Source of the DNA: Pomphorhynchus laevis
Lineage: Eukaryota; Acanthocephala; Palaeacanthocephala; Echinorhynchida; Pomphorhynchidae
Direction of reading: 5' to 3'
Assembly: GCA_012934845.2 (NCBI GenBank)
Contig: WNNJ02003544.1
Coordinates: 1 to 64,000 of the forward strand
DNA: 64,000 nucleotides
In this document: one piece after another, positions 26,001 through 32,642 of the stretch
How positions within the stretch are numbered: position 1 is the stretch's first letter
Layout of the letters: each line of letters opens with the position of its first letter
Program-made: the position numbers and the translations under genes
The notes under the pieces: model-generated
The model's input: only the letters and a program-made list of their open reading frames with translations
Database searches by the model: none
What the model was told of the DNA's origin: nothing

Positions 26001-29000
26001 TTAAATCATTATCTTTCTCTTTTTATAAATATATCGAAACATATATTTCATATATTTATATAGTTTAGATTTATTTTTTTGAACAGTTTTGAACAAATTC
26101 ATATTCTATGAAGCTTAAAAACAAGTCAGCTATAATTGGGCTACTATTACCACCCATTGGAACACCTTTTACTTGTCTAAATATAGATGTATCATACCTT
26201 TAAAAAATTTTGATTTATCAAAATATTTAAGGATTCTATAAATTCAATTTTATCCATATATTTATATTTACTTGATGGTTTAATTTTTGTTAGATAGGCG
26301 TTATAGTTATTATAACATATGTATATCTTTTTCCGGATACAAGATTAATTAATTTTACTAACGCTTCTTTAATATCTACTAAATCAAGATTTGTATAAAG
26401 CGAACTAAAATCGTATGCATTTATATTTTGAAAATTTATTCCTTTTGTCTGTTCTAAAAATTCTTTTGTAGAATTAATACTGAAATAGTGTTTTATACCA
26501 GTATTTATTAATTTTATATTTTTAACTTAACAACTAAATATTATTTTAACAACTTAAACACACGATACTTCTTGAAAATGTCCGCGGTTAGCGAACGAAA
26601 TATCGAAAACATATTCAATTTATTTTATCTGGAAGAGGCATTTAAATACAAAAGTAATTACTTCCCCCATAATGTCTCATTCCGATTTAAATTATTAATA
26701 ATTAATTCATAATTAATAACTTAGCGCACATTTAAAGTTTAATTTTTAAAAATGTTAATTATTATTTAACGTGCATTTAAATAATTATTTAAAACATAAA
26801 TAATTTTATTCTGAGACGAATTTACTGCAAAATAATACTGTATGATTATTAAAAAGTAATGATATGATTAATATTATTACATATTATTTTTAATAATATT
26901 AATTCAAAATATAAATATTTTCGAGCTGAGTAGAAGCTATTGAAAAATAATATTTAATTATTATTTTTTTAAATAATTTCACGCACATAAGAAGTTTGAT
27001 TTAAAAATAAATCATTAAAGTACATTAAAGGTTGAATAAAAGTTGAATTAACTTCAAACCATTGATATTAAATCGATATAATTAACTAAAAATATCAATT
27101 TTATTTCTTAAGGTAAAAAAGAAAACAATAGAAACATTAGTTTGAAAATATTAAGAAATATTATCACTGCTTGCTAAATATTTCTATATATGAATAGACT
27201 AACAATGTTAGCTGAATAAATAATGTACAATAATGTATAATTGTATGGTACATAGTACTTGTACCACACAATTGTAAGCACAGATGACCTGACCTACCAC
27301 TACTGTAATAACTGCCACAAGTGGGGACACTGGGGGTCAGGTTGCCACATCCTCAGTTTTGTGGGGTATGTGGGTCAACCGATTCACAACACATGAAATT
27401 GAGGTGCAACAACCCTCACTGCTCGAATTGTTGAGACGACCATTCGCCATGGTCTCGTAAATGTCGTCTATTCAAAGATTATATGAAGAAACACTGCACT
27501 CCCTCGATTAACACCACTTCCAACTTCGCAGGTGCAAGCAAATCCAACATCACTGAAGCTGGCAAAATGCTACTAATCTGGACATTATTCGTTTGATCGA
27601 TGCGAAAAACCAAACCTTATCCAAGAAGATGGAAGACTTGATTACAAATCTATTTAGCATGTTGTGTAGCACGCCACAGATCTCAACTACTGCAGCCCCT
27701 GATTCAAAAAAATAAAGGCGCCTTCGCTCATATCCAGCCGTTCATCCGCCTCTCCAAAAAAGAGAGATCTTAGAAAGTGGTGGACAGTAAGGGAAATGAA
27801 GATAATGCACGTGGGCAAATGACGCCCTCTGTTGAGGCTGGAAGTGGGAAGGGCAACATTCCTGCATCTGGTTTTGACTAGGAAGACGGCTTTCCCACTC
27901 CAGTTCACTATCGCGATAGGAAGTAATCGCGAACCGTTTTCACTGAATATCCTTCAGTGGAATTCGGGAGGTGCTTCCACCCTTAGCCTTATCTGATAGA
28001 GATGCAGATGTCATAGTCCTTCTGGAGACGCAGTCTATCCGTCTCCCCCAGGATATTACTCGATTTATTCGTAAGAACATAACATCTCACTTTACTCCGT
28101 ATATAACCCCTCCTCACTCCTCTTATTCTCAATGTCTTTAAACCCTAGTGAAGAACTCCTTAAGATCATCCCTCTTGCTAAACTATTCTTGTCCAGCCCT
28201 ATCTTGTCTAGCAATTTCACTATGTAAGAACGGTAAACGTATCAGCATAGTTAATGTCTATATCCGGCCAGGAGAAATTCACAAGAACCGTGACCTCCTG
28301 GATCGTATATTAGATAGCGGCTATGATATGGTACTTGGTGACATCCACGAAAGAACAAGTCGATGGATTAATACAGTACTTCGCAGAGCCAAGAACGACT
28401 ATCTTATACAAAATCCACCATCCCCCACCTTTCATTGTACTACAACTAATTCACTCCTCGACATACTACTGCTTCATAGGATGTGGTTGTTAAAACCCAT
28501 CTGTACTGAGCAGTCGCGCCAACAACTTACGACTTCGCACGGCCAACTTCGTTGGCGGTTAGAGGAAGATACATTGCTTAGAATGAGATTCCACTTTGAT
28601 CTAATCAGAGTGACCTGCTTCCAGACTGCTATCCAACTCTTCTCTATTGTAGGTAAGCGAGTCTGACCCGATTTAATTCCTACCTCTCTTCACAATCTAC
28701 CGAGATACTTTCGACTACCTATAAAGGTCGTTTATACAGTCCCACTCCAACAAAACTCAAGGTCCTAGGCAAAATGCTTAACCCTTCTCAGTTTAGCTTT
28801 TGGAAGATATTCCAGAAAAAGAAGTGTCTGCTGGAACGAGAAGGCATTAGGTTGGATAGGTAGTATAGGCCTTGCTAAAGTTTTAGAGGAGTCACTATCC
28901 TTACATAGCTATGTAGCCACTCAATCTCCCCCAACCAATCCCGTCTTGGGGTGAATTCAAGAGCAGGAATCTACCTGTTACAGATATCCTTAACTTCTGG

Positions 29001-31354
29001 GGGCCACTCCCGTGCACCTCTAAATGTGTCGCCCTACTCTTATTGGTGTTTGTCAGCTTTTGAGAGCCCACCAGAGAAGATAAGTGGTCATCACGATGCT
29101 TTTAGCCTCACCATCCGATGTAGCCAACACCAACATCAGCCGTAGAATATTTTTACCTAAGAGAAAATCGGTTTCATGTCCCAAAGATCTGCAGCCCATT
29201 TTGATTCAAAATTCCCTCATCTCAATTTACTAAAAAGCGCTTGTACTAGAATCCGCGTCCACCTAAGTTGGCGTAATTTAATCCCGCCGAGTTTTCATGG
29301 GTTTGTCAAAGGTCGCTCGGTTCATTCAGCAATTGGTGAAGTGCACCAGTTTTGTAAGGATAACAGACATCAGCTTGCTGTGGCTGTTTTTCTTGACTTT
29401 TCTGCTGCATTTGACCGCATCTCCATTCCCTTCGTTATCTCCTCTCTCAGCTCCCTCGGGTTGTCTGCGAGAATTGTTAACAGGGTAGAGATCCTGCTGT
29501 ACACCAAGCGGTTCTTATATGAAGACGACCCTGATGCACGTCAGTTCTACCCTATTACAGGTGTGCCTGGAGGCTCCCCTCTTTCTCCTATCTTGTTCCT
29601 TGCTGCCTCCATTGTTCTATTCAAGGCATTTAAACGTGATCAACATCTTGTGGTATATGCTGATGATACCACATCCCTGTTTTCTAGACGCAAATGCAAA
29701 AAAGTAGTCTCGGACATCATCCGTTTCTTTTTAAGATTAAAAGATCAGATACCATCATCCAATCTTATTTTAAACTGCAACATATCGTAGGTGGCAGTCT
29801 TTCATGGCGCCCCTGCCAGCAAAAAGAAGCTTAAGAAACTTGCACTCTTTACACTCTCTCTATTTTGCAGCCTCAACCACTCCCCATCTTTATAAGTCGA
29901 GTAAAATATCTAAGGTTCACAGTTAGGGTGAATTGGTCAGTAAAAGCAGACATGGATATCTTAAATGTATCCTGAAGAGAGCTAGGTGGGCTTCTAAACA
30001 AGCCCAGCATCTGTCGTTGAATGGAAAAACACAAGTGCGCTTGTGTTTTACCGATTATAGTCCGTCTCGACTGGATTCTTAGGGGTGTGAGAGATCCCGA
30101 ATAGTTCAGGCGAAAGGCGGCGCGCTGGTGCGGCTGGGTGGCTCAGATCCCTCTGGACCTGAAGCCGTAGAGTTATAGTGAAGACGGAATGGACAAAGAG
30201 ACAGAATTACATGAAAATAACACTTACTTAATTTATGTGTCTTATTATTATTCATCTTGTATATTTTTTATTAAGAAAATTTATTATTATTTTTAACCCG
30301 CATGTTACAATATCAAGTTGTGGATTGTATATTGCATTATTCTGGTGAAGGCATTGTATCCGACACGTTAATAAAAGACTAGCTAAATATATTTTATATT
30401 ATAATATCTATTATATATTAAATATATCATACATAATCATTATAATTATTATATATTATATATAATCAACGAATTTGTAGTATCAACGAAATAATATATT
30501 TATATTATCAGCAATATTATATAATATTATATTTATATTATATTTATATTATATTTATATATAATTTATTTGCTGCAAATGGTATAGTGGCAGGTTGGGA
30601 TTTTATATAATATTGGAATATACTATATTTGGTAACACAGATTTCACTGCGGAACCAAACGTTGTGAAATTATATTAATTATAATATTATTTATCATATT
30701 ATATGATATTGTATCTAATATTATATATAAAATTAGTTATACTATTATATATATTTCATAAATATATTATAAGATTTAATACTTGAAAAGGACTATTGAA
30801 ATAGTCGAAAATTTGTGAAAAATAGTTTTTTATTTTATTATTCCTATTCAATAATATTTATTGTCTATCAATGTGTAAACACCCTGTACAATATAAGAGC
30901 ACATAGACATTGGACATTATATTATTATACAATTTAATAAATTGATTAAAATAATCATTTGTTCGTGAATAATAAAAATATACTGCAATATGTTTTCGTT
31001 CGTAAAAATAAATTTAAAAAACGCAAAGGGTTTGCTTAATAAATAACTATTATAGGAAACTGGAAACAAATAAATACAAACCATTTCTAAAACGTTTTGA
31101 AATTGAGTTTGAAATGATTTTGGAAAGCGTTTTCTATCATAAGCTGAAGCTTTTCGTCTCATATGTCTTGGTATACGTTGAAGTAGTGTATTCGCTCGAT
31201 CATGACCTAATAAAGTTTGTCTTAAATAGGCAAGTTCCTGCTTACGAGCATCGATAAACCTTGTAAGGGTGATTTCTTAACAGAAATAACAAATAAAAAT
31301 ATTTTTAAGTAAGATACCATCTGAATTCAATACTGCATCGCATGCATCGGTCAT
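2375..31354 (-). CDS. POP1: POP1, RNase P/MRP protein subunit (whole gene, 8 coding exons)
   Basis: POP1 is the large protein subunit that scaffolds the RNA of nuclear RNase P (tRNA 5-prime maturation) and RNase MRP (rRNA processing). Eight minus-strand exons join with matching phases at every junction: 31318-31354, 31082-31275, 24326-24544, 20010-20091, 19606-19953, 9949-10059, 9714-9902, 2375-2955, totalling 1,761 nt or 586 residues plus stop. Visible family motifs are PRHMRRKA (about 48-55), LWHAKRFHMATKWGW (about 111-125), LIWIWAH and RFRVYGPL in exon 5, and the POPLD-type block FGSHWDMIIP ... LVYGGARPIGMRE in exon 7. It is shorter than human POP1 (1,024 residues), lacking long linkers. 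Introns are 42, 6,537, 4,234, 56, 9,546, 46 and 6,758 bp; the long ones are filled with transposons. The start is the first ATG in the first exon; an upstream acceptor-like AG at 31369-31370 suggests a 5-prime UTR intron. Confidence 0.92.
3450..3600 (+). repeat. PKR structured repeat, copy 2
   Basis: The core CTGCTATGC ... GCATAGCAG hairpin and the following GTGGGGCTAAATAC are present. The loop has GGGCC, so the pseudoknot pairing is weaker than in other copies. The A+T-rich left arm is missing. The right end runs directly into the hairpin at 3595-3631. Confidence 0.8.
3595..3631. repeat. perfect 17-bp snap-back hairpin
   Basis: CTTAAGCGGTAAATGTA (3595-3611) and its exact reverse complement (3615-3631) are separated by three bases. 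It starts inside the tail of PKR copy 2, so the inverted arm copies part of that repeat's end. Confidence 0.9.
3926..4125 (+). repeat. PKR structured repeat, copy 3 (reference copy)
   Basis: The core can form a closing stem ATCAGGAGGAA with TTCCTCTGAT, a 9-10 bp hairpin CTGCTATG with CATAGCAG, a loop-to-flank pseudoknot GGCCCC (in the loop) with GGGGCC (just 3-prime of the stem), and a small hairpin AAATACAT with ATGTATTT. The approach AATTGACTAATAAATAACAGACG is conserved in most copies. No open reading frame or pol III A/B boxes are convincing. The right end passes directly into PLE linker coding sequence read on the opposite strand (4108-4560). Confidence 0.85.
4108..4560 (-). mobile_element. 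Penelope-like element fragment (RT C-terminal linker), internally duplicated
   Basis: Minus-strand codons read LIDAYFKLGYYKNKIKQKI followed by VKYINQHNNIKNKFK, then a second near-copy about 207 bp away. The intervening IKYNTLNNEILRI is the region after the RT fingers in PLEs and recurs at 56.4 kb. No catalytic residues are in this piece. It abuts PKR copy 3. Confidence 0.55.
4556..5380 (+). mobile_element. duplicated segment with FLYWCH-type zinc-finger remnant, copy 1
   Basis: This is about 97% identical by eye to 25195-25985, in the same orientation. On the plus strand it encodes DDGRAYWCCSNCY and, in an overlapping frame, NDHNHSDDLNKIVKMRFKSL. The YW-x-C ... C ... H-N-H spacing fits a FLYWCH finger, as found in many MULE-type transposons and derived proteins. 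Copy 1 has about 20 extra bases between the Cys and His parts relative to copy 2. A transposase core was not seen, so this is a remnant. Confidence 0.5.
5551..5583 (-). ncRNA. hammerhead-like core motif in a PLE terminus
   Basis: Minus strand: a TGATCA segment, short stem GGC-GAATA-GCC, then GAAACGTC. It resembles the CUGANGA / stem II / GAAA core of PLE hammerhead ribozymes, with a deviation in the first box. Stems I and III are not convincing. Confidence 0.35.
5761..5791 (-). ncRNA. second hammerhead-like motif
   Basis: Minus strand: TTGAAAA then GCGTGTGAAACGC (a 4-bp stem with loop) then GAAAC. It is similar in layout to 5551-5583 but more degenerate in the first box. Confidence 0.3.
8030..8096. 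repeat. (AT)n microsatellite inside the GIY-YIG domain
   Basis: About 33 AT dinucleotides. The flanks read CSKIY on the left and IGHTGG on the right, so the tract sits exactly at the Tyr-Ile-Gly motif, whose codons (ATATATAGGA) are themselves AT repeats. It probably grew by slippage from the motif. Confidence 0.95.
8458..8492 (+). ncRNA. hammerhead-like core just downstream of the PLE
   Basis: CTGAAGA, then a stem GGGC-TGTTA-GCCC, then GAAAGCTT. CTGAAGA fits the CUGANGA box, and the stem-loop plus GAAA follows in the right order. It lies about 115 bp after the end of the endonuclease coding region, the place where PLEs carry hammerhead motifs. Stems I and III and the cleavage triplet are not clear. 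Confidence 0.5.
9714..9902 (-). CDS. POP1: POP1 exon 7 (residues ~331-393)
   Basis: It encodes VLAASFPVQLIFRGRLGN and then the POPLD-type signature FGSHWDMIIP ... HSLVYGGARPIGMRE, aligning with WGSGWDVLLP ... FIYRGVRVGGLKE of human POP1. The acceptor is gtgtag before 9902; the donor GTTAGT follows 9714. Both phases are 1. Confidence 0.9.
9949..10059 (-). CDS. POP1: POP1 exon 6 (residues ~294-330)
   Basis: It encodes SIEVNHVDHSLWSLSVREQ and ends in KVKQGN, aligning with the [20 protein letters not shown] region of human POP1. The acceptor is aatttag, the donor GTAAGT is a consensus match, and the next intron is only 46 bp. Confidence 0.88.
10060..10189 (-). repeat. short direct duplication flanking the right inverted-repeat arm
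   Basis: The string from about 10130 (GTTCATCAGATTAGTAAAGA ... TTATATAATGTTTAAC) recurs, diverged, at about 10972-11035 on the other side of the arm. This suggests the arm arrived with, or was bracketed by, an older tandem duplication inside intron 5. Confidence 0.4.
10190..10915. repeat. right arm of the large inverted duplication (partner 1160-1712)
   Basis: Reverse complement of 1160-1712 with only a few differences plus about 140 bp absent from the left arm. It sits inside POP1 intron 5. It carries a plus-strand copy of the decayed POP1 exon 8 fragment. Confidence 0.85.
10633..10728 (+). pseudogene. decayed POP1 exon 8 fragment, inverted copy
   Basis: On the plus strand it reads FLIIATVTHCSFSMLR as at 1329-1424, here opposite in orientation to POP1. 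If transcribed within POP1 pre-mRNA it is antisense to the true last exon, with imperfect complementarity. Confidence 0.72.
11443..13795 (-). CDS. LINE A ORF2: endonuclease and reverse transcriptase
   Basis: It starts MQSSQEPFSLNILQWNSGG, the AP-endonuclease start motif, with VIVLQETR. The endonuclease has an internal loss of about 40 codons relative to LINE B, and rejoins in another frame at LLGDFNDITGRWINAALRR. The long frame 13556-11520 carries the RT: RPISIQNSLISIYEKAL, FHGFVKGRSVHSA, VAVFLDFSAAFDR (catalytic Asp), GVPQGSPLSPILF, VVYADDTTALF (YADD) and KSQVVVFHG. The last part (WFSRRAACWISW) continues in a second frame to 11443. No RNase H domain is seen. Therefore not able to act as it stands. 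Confidence 0.88.
13967..15146 (-). CDS. LINE A ORF1: zinc-knuckle RNA-binding protein
   Basis: The N-terminal frame starts MAFNRRLNSKRSDLKYQKM and includes an RRM-like stretch (FSSPDLAASYLEFFE). It then has CHLWGHWSSNCTRPHTCGVC and, in an overlapping frame, CSNCGGQHPAWSRRCPIFK, the CCHC knuckles typical of ORF1 in jockey/R1/I-type LINEs. A single frame change around 14270-14410 splits the knuckle region. A C-terminal basic tail ends near 13967. Confidence 0.8.
15195..15690 (-). other. unassigned coding-like fragments between LINE A and LINE B
   Basis: Minus-strand frames read KKTLIIAAMKKNHMFSTSRY then ATKELEDRGYLKREVFQAIN to a stop, and further on LPLLQNARVIKTNQLGKK to a stop after TCTSCTSQNT. 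Codon quality is better than the surrounding A+T-rich sequence. I do not recognise the family; it could be a host exon, or the remnant of another transposon. Confidence 0.3.
16474..17325 (-). CDS. LINE B endonuclease portion of ORF2
   Basis: AP-endonuclease start NILQWNSGG, then VIVLQKTRYIRLPQDITRF, SIANIYIRPGEIHKN and GDYNYRTSRW. This copy keeps the block missing from LINE A. Compared with GDFND in the relatives, GDYNY is changed near a catalytic Asp-Asn motif. It ends in FFPRIGNKSLTEFNSYL before the frame is lost. Confidence 0.8.
   Translation of the reverse strand: MQSSREPFTLNILQWNSGGASALSLLSDRDAEVIVLQKTRYIRLPQDITRFIPKHIYTNFTPYITTPHSSSSQGLLTLVKCSLRSSLLLNYSCTALILDISLCKNGKRISIANIYIRPGEIHKNCDLLDFILGSGYDMILGDYNYRTSRWINAALRRARNDYLIHKPPSPTFHCSTTNYLLDILLIHKMWLLKHICTGQSRQKLTTSHDLISWRIEKDTLLRRMFYFDPIRVAFFQAAIQFFPRIGNKSLTEFNSYLSSQATALLSTPIKVAFTIPLQQNSRS
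17360..18480 (-). pseudogene. LINE B ORF1, broken
   Basis: Frames include ANSKCNPFLGYNLVF, CNRCHGWGHWASTC and CPNCGGQYPAWSKR, the same order as in LINE A ORF1. At least two frame changes are needed to follow it. A Pro/Ala-rich C-terminal part reads RPAVRPPLAPKKLART. Confidence 0.7.
18860..19605. other. part of POP1 intron 5 without recognisable content
   Basis: A+T-rich sequence. A small inverted repeat around 19468-19495 (CAGCTTGTAAACTTTCAGCTTACAAG) is the only structure noticed. Confidence 0.4.
19606..19953 (-). CDS. POP1: POP1 exon 5 (residues ~178-293)
   Basis: It encodes LSIQDQYEQELLLYYDQQLL, then LIWIWAHVCIYDQIKF and RFRVYGPLATSLI, aligning with LWIWLHPTLKQDI and RFRLIGPLSHSIL in human POP1, then MNDPRLARYS (human VGDPRINLP). 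The donor is GTATTG. It is separated from exon 4 by a 56-bp intron. Confidence 0.92.
20010..20091 (-). CDS. POP1: POP1 exon 4 (residues ~151-177)
   Basis: It encodes DQSYYRCFELKGNMNTLTEL, matching DLSYYCCLELKG in human POP1. The acceptor is tttcaaag, the donor GTTATT. It enters in phase 0 and leaves in phase 1, matching both neighbours. Confidence 0.92.
20092..21425. other. POP1 intron 3, proximal part, nothing assigned
   Basis: A+T-rich sequence without convincing coding or RNA-gene signal. Strings such as TTGTTGCATCGCTGTTGTCGG at about 21217 belong to the diverged repeat family that becomes clear after 21430. Confidence 0.4.
21430..22200. repeat. three diverged ~330-bp tandem units in POP1 intron 3
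   Basis: AAGATTCTGTAGCATGTTGA recurs at about 21459, 21791 and 22119, with shared neighbours (AAACCAGAACTTATTATTGTC and GTCAGTAGCAATATT). Smaller repeats (ATATATCCACCGATAGTAGA) are nested inside. No coding potential is seen. Confidence 0.75.
21568..21591. repeat. 10-bp perfect hairpin
   Basis: TTGTCGGATG, loop CAAT, CATCCGACAA. It has the same snap-back form as 3595-3631. Confidence 0.8.
22425..22800 (+). repeat. PKR structured repeat, copy 4 (with left arm)
   Basis: A long copy: AAGTCTACGTATTTTATAC at the left, A+T-rich arm, the TTGACTAATAAAGAACACACG approach, core 22630-22735 (CTGCTATG/CATAGCAG; loop GGCCCC against AGGGCC), then TTATTATCCATCCATAAAAA, after which PLE-linker-like sequence begins as in copy 3. 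Confidence 0.85.
23010..23713 (+). repeat. PKR copies 5-7: left arm plus a 3 x 172-bp tandem array
   Basis: The approach TTGACTAATAAATAATATACG starts near 23196, 23368 and 23540, an exact 172-bp period. Each unit has CTGCTATGTTA/TAACATAGCAG (11-bp stem), loop AGCCC against GGGGCC, and AAATACAT/ACGTATTT-type small hairpin. Units differ at only a few bases, so the array is recent. Only the first unit has the long A+T-rich left arm (from about 23010). Confidence 0.9.
23714..24325. other. POP1 intron 3, distal part, nothing assigned
   Basis: A+T-rich, no supported feature. It runs up to the donor of POP1 exon 3 (GTATAATC). Confidence 0.4.
24326..24544 (-). CDS. POP1: POP1 exon 3 (residues ~78-150)
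   Basis: It encodes GKKIKRRAIKRLRSRKQK then VTWIASHLWHAKRFHMATKW, a hallmark of POP1 (human WLETHIWHAKRFHMVKKWG), and ends VYRAVHFISACQ (human CYRAMTNRCLLQ). The acceptor is ttaaaag, the donor GTATAA. Both ends are phase 0. Confidence 0.95.
24545..25190. other. POP1 intron 2, part next to exon 3
   Basis: A+T-rich. An open plus-strand frame (24679-24990) is low-complexity and unconvincing. The only clear structure is the hairpin at 25133-25162. Confidence 0.4.
25133..25162. repeat. 13-bp perfect hairpin
   Basis: AATAATTTGACTT, loop TATC, AAGTCAAATTATT. Confidence 0.85.
25195..25985 (+). mobile_element. duplicated segment with FLYWCH-type remnant, copy 2
   Basis: Direct duplicate of 4556-5380. 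Here the Cys part (GRAYWCCSNCYFKWCSCYFK) and the His part (NDHNHSDDLNKI) lie in one continuous frame (25374-25694), which then reads MRFKSLLTENKYLKPFLGYQ and stops. This supports reading it as a FLYWCH finger remnant. No terminal inverted repeats were recognised. Confidence 0.5.
26060..26560 (-). mobile_element. Penelope-like element fragment (RT palm region)
   Basis: Minus strand reads INAYDFSSLYTNLDLVDIKE and ALVKLINLVSGKRYTYVI, the PLE RT block with the first catalytic Asp, and further on a GVPMGGNSSPIIADLFL-type block in broken frame. It belongs to the A+T-rich PLE family also seen at 4.1, 52.4 and 56.1 kb. Confidence 0.7.
26573..26608 (+). ncRNA. hammerhead-like motif
   Basis: Plus strand: CTTGAAAATG, stem TCCGC-GGTTA-GCGAA, then CGAAATATCGAAAAC. 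Similar to the GAAATATCG-type termini of many PLEs. It is opposite in strand to the adjacent RT fragment, so it may belong to another copy. Confidence 0.35.
26610..27265. other. POP1 intron 2, A+T-rich stretch
   Basis: No gene, RNA or clear repeat is seen here. Confidence 0.4.
27270..30180 (+). mobile_element. LINE C: jockey/R1-like copy, 5-prime truncated, antisense to POP1
   Basis: Begins inside ORF1 (CNNCHKWGHWGSGC knuckle at about 27300). Endonuclease parts: 27950 (NILQWNSGG-type start) and 28148-28666 (SIVNVYIRPGEIHKNRDLLD, LGDIHERTSRW). RT at 29176-29790: RISIPFVISSL, VAVFLDFSAAFDR, GVPGGSPLSPILFL and VVYADDTTSLF. GVPGGSP replaces the usual GVPQGSP. The end near 30160 reads IPLDLKP and stops. 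Several stops and frame changes are present, including loss of about 100 codons before the RT. Confidence 0.88.
30190..31080. other. POP1 intron 2, distal A+T-rich stretch
   Basis: Palindrome-rich ATATTATA sequence. A string TGGTATAGTGG at about 30579 resembles a pol III A box, but no B box or cloverleaf follows. Confidence 0.4.
31082..31275 (-). CDS. POP1: POP1 exon 2 (residues ~13-77)
   Basis: It encodes ITLTRFIDARKQELAYLRQT then LLQRIPRHMRRKASAYDRKR, aligning with [20 protein letters not shown] of human POP1. The RHMRR motif is part of the RNA-binding N-terminal region. The acceptor is tctgttaag, the donor GTTTGT. Confidence 0.95.
31318..31354 (-). CDS. POP1: POP1 exon 1 coding part (residues 1-12)
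   Basis: It encodes MTDACDAVLNSD and joins exon 2 across a 42-bp intron in phase 1 (donor GTATCT). The frame stays open upstream to 31368, where an AG (31369-31370) after a T-rich tract looks like an acceptor, so the true start could lie further upstream. With this ATG the full CDS is exactly divisible by three. Confidence 0.7.
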
Positions 31355-31435
31355 TAGTAAATCTTGTTCTAAAAATAAGTACAACTGGAAGTAAATCAAA
31401 TTTGAGGATTAAAAAAATCCTCAAAGGATTTAAGG

Positions 31436-31468
31436 ATTAATCTTTACCCTTAAACGGTAAAGATTAAT
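31436..31468. repeat. 13-bp perfect hairpin upstream of POP1
   Basis: ATTAATCTTTACC, loop CTTAAAC, GGTAAAGATTAAT, about 80 bp upstream of the POP1 start. A smaller one (GAGGATT ... AATCCTC) sits just beside it at about 31404-31422. Confidence 0.8.
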
Positions 31469-31568
31469 AATTAATCTAAATAAATTTAAAAATCTAAGTT
31501 ATTAATTTTAGATTAATAAATTACGTTATTATTAATGTTCTCAAACAGAGAACTTTAAAAAGAGGTGT

Positions 31569-31781
31569 CTAACAAAAGTTGTTGACTATGTCCTTCATCC
31601 CTTTTGAATGATTTCGCCTTAAATATTGAAACGTGGCAAACAGTTCTTCAAGTTCTATACTTAGTACTCTAGTTAAATTGTAGACAACAAATGTCCCACG
31701 TGAGTTCATTCGAAAATGTGAAAGCGGAACCCCATTGCTAGAATGACTAGTGAATCCGGATGGTGTGTTCGTTAAATTGGT
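31569..31781 (-). CDS. possible last exon of an upstream host gene (DALRD3-like?)
   Basis: An open stretch of 70 codons ends in TAG at 31569-31571. It contains VPLSHFRMNSRGTFVVYNLT and RVLSIELEELFATF. The RGTFVVYN...R block resembles SGTFVMYNCARLATLFESY of the DALR-domain protein DALRD3 (a tRNA m3C-methylation cofactor), but the rest does not extend that match and two stops precede it, so an acceptor would be needed near 31780. It ends only 214 bp upstream of POP1 on the same strand. It could instead be an unrelated exon or a pseudo-exon. Confidence 0.3.
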   Translation of the reverse strand, partial: TNLTNTPSGFTSHSSNGVPLSHFRMNSRGTFVVYNLTRVLSIELEELFATFQYLRRNHSKGMKDIVNNFC

Positions 31782-31899
31782 TTATTAGTAAAGTGGCTTT
31801 GTGGATATACATCCACCTACAAGTCCACTAAATTACAAATGTACAGTTAAAAATAAAAGTACGATCAATGTAAATAGGTTGGTGTTGATGTCGAATTAC

Positions 31900-32440
31900 T
31901 CATATGCAGATTATCAACGCCTTTCCCTCTGGAACTTGTGATTGTATACCGTCCAGGTTCAGTTGCCCCATCACGTATCTTCTTTAACGACCTTGCAGAT
32001 ATAATGTCTCACTGTTCATTGTCTTATACTCCTTCTTTTGTTCTCGGTGACTTTAACATTCGTCTTGATCGCCCGTCTGACTCTGACTCTATCACTTTAA
32101 CTAATCTTTTTTCTGATTTTAACTATAAATTACTTTCAACAAGCCCAACTCATATTCTCGGCGGTGCTCTCGACATCATTGCTGTTCCTAACTGCTTCAA
32201 TGAATATACCTCCTTGTCAATTACTGATCCTGGTTTGTCCGATCATTTCCTTGTCACTCTTACTCTTACTCGTCCCCATCATCCTTCTCCGCCTTTACCT
32301 TTATCTACACCAATATAACTATCTCTCTCCCGATGATCTCTGCATTCTGTTTGATTCGGAACTTACGTCGATCCTCAATAACCTTCTACCTAGTCGACTT
32401 TGACGTTCCCAGCGCTTGCGTCATGCTCCCTGGTTCGATT
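31900..32440 (+). pseudogene. LINE G endonuclease, partial
   Basis: C-terminal half of an AP endonuclease: GDFNIRLDRPSDSDSITL, THILGGALDIIAVPN and LSITDPGLSDHFLVTLTL, with the SDH catalytic His. A frame change follows at the Pro-rich stretch around 32290. Confidence 0.75.
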
Positions 32441-32642
32441 CTGACTGTAGTCTTTCTAAGCGTCGACTCCGTCACTCTTTTCGTATGTATAAACGCTTTC
32501 TTAAACGTTCACCCAACTCACTCTCTCCAAATCTTCGTGATTCCTACTTTTCTCAACGCCGTTCACATCTCATTCTTATACGTACTAAACGTACTCACTT
32601 TTGGCGAAATCAACTCGAGTCATCTTCCAACTCTAAATCTCG

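Noticed and set aside
30579-30650. tRNA or SINE start (A-box-like TGGTATAGTGG)
   Set aside because: No B box, anticodon arm or acceptor stem can be formed; likely chance in A+T-rich DNA.
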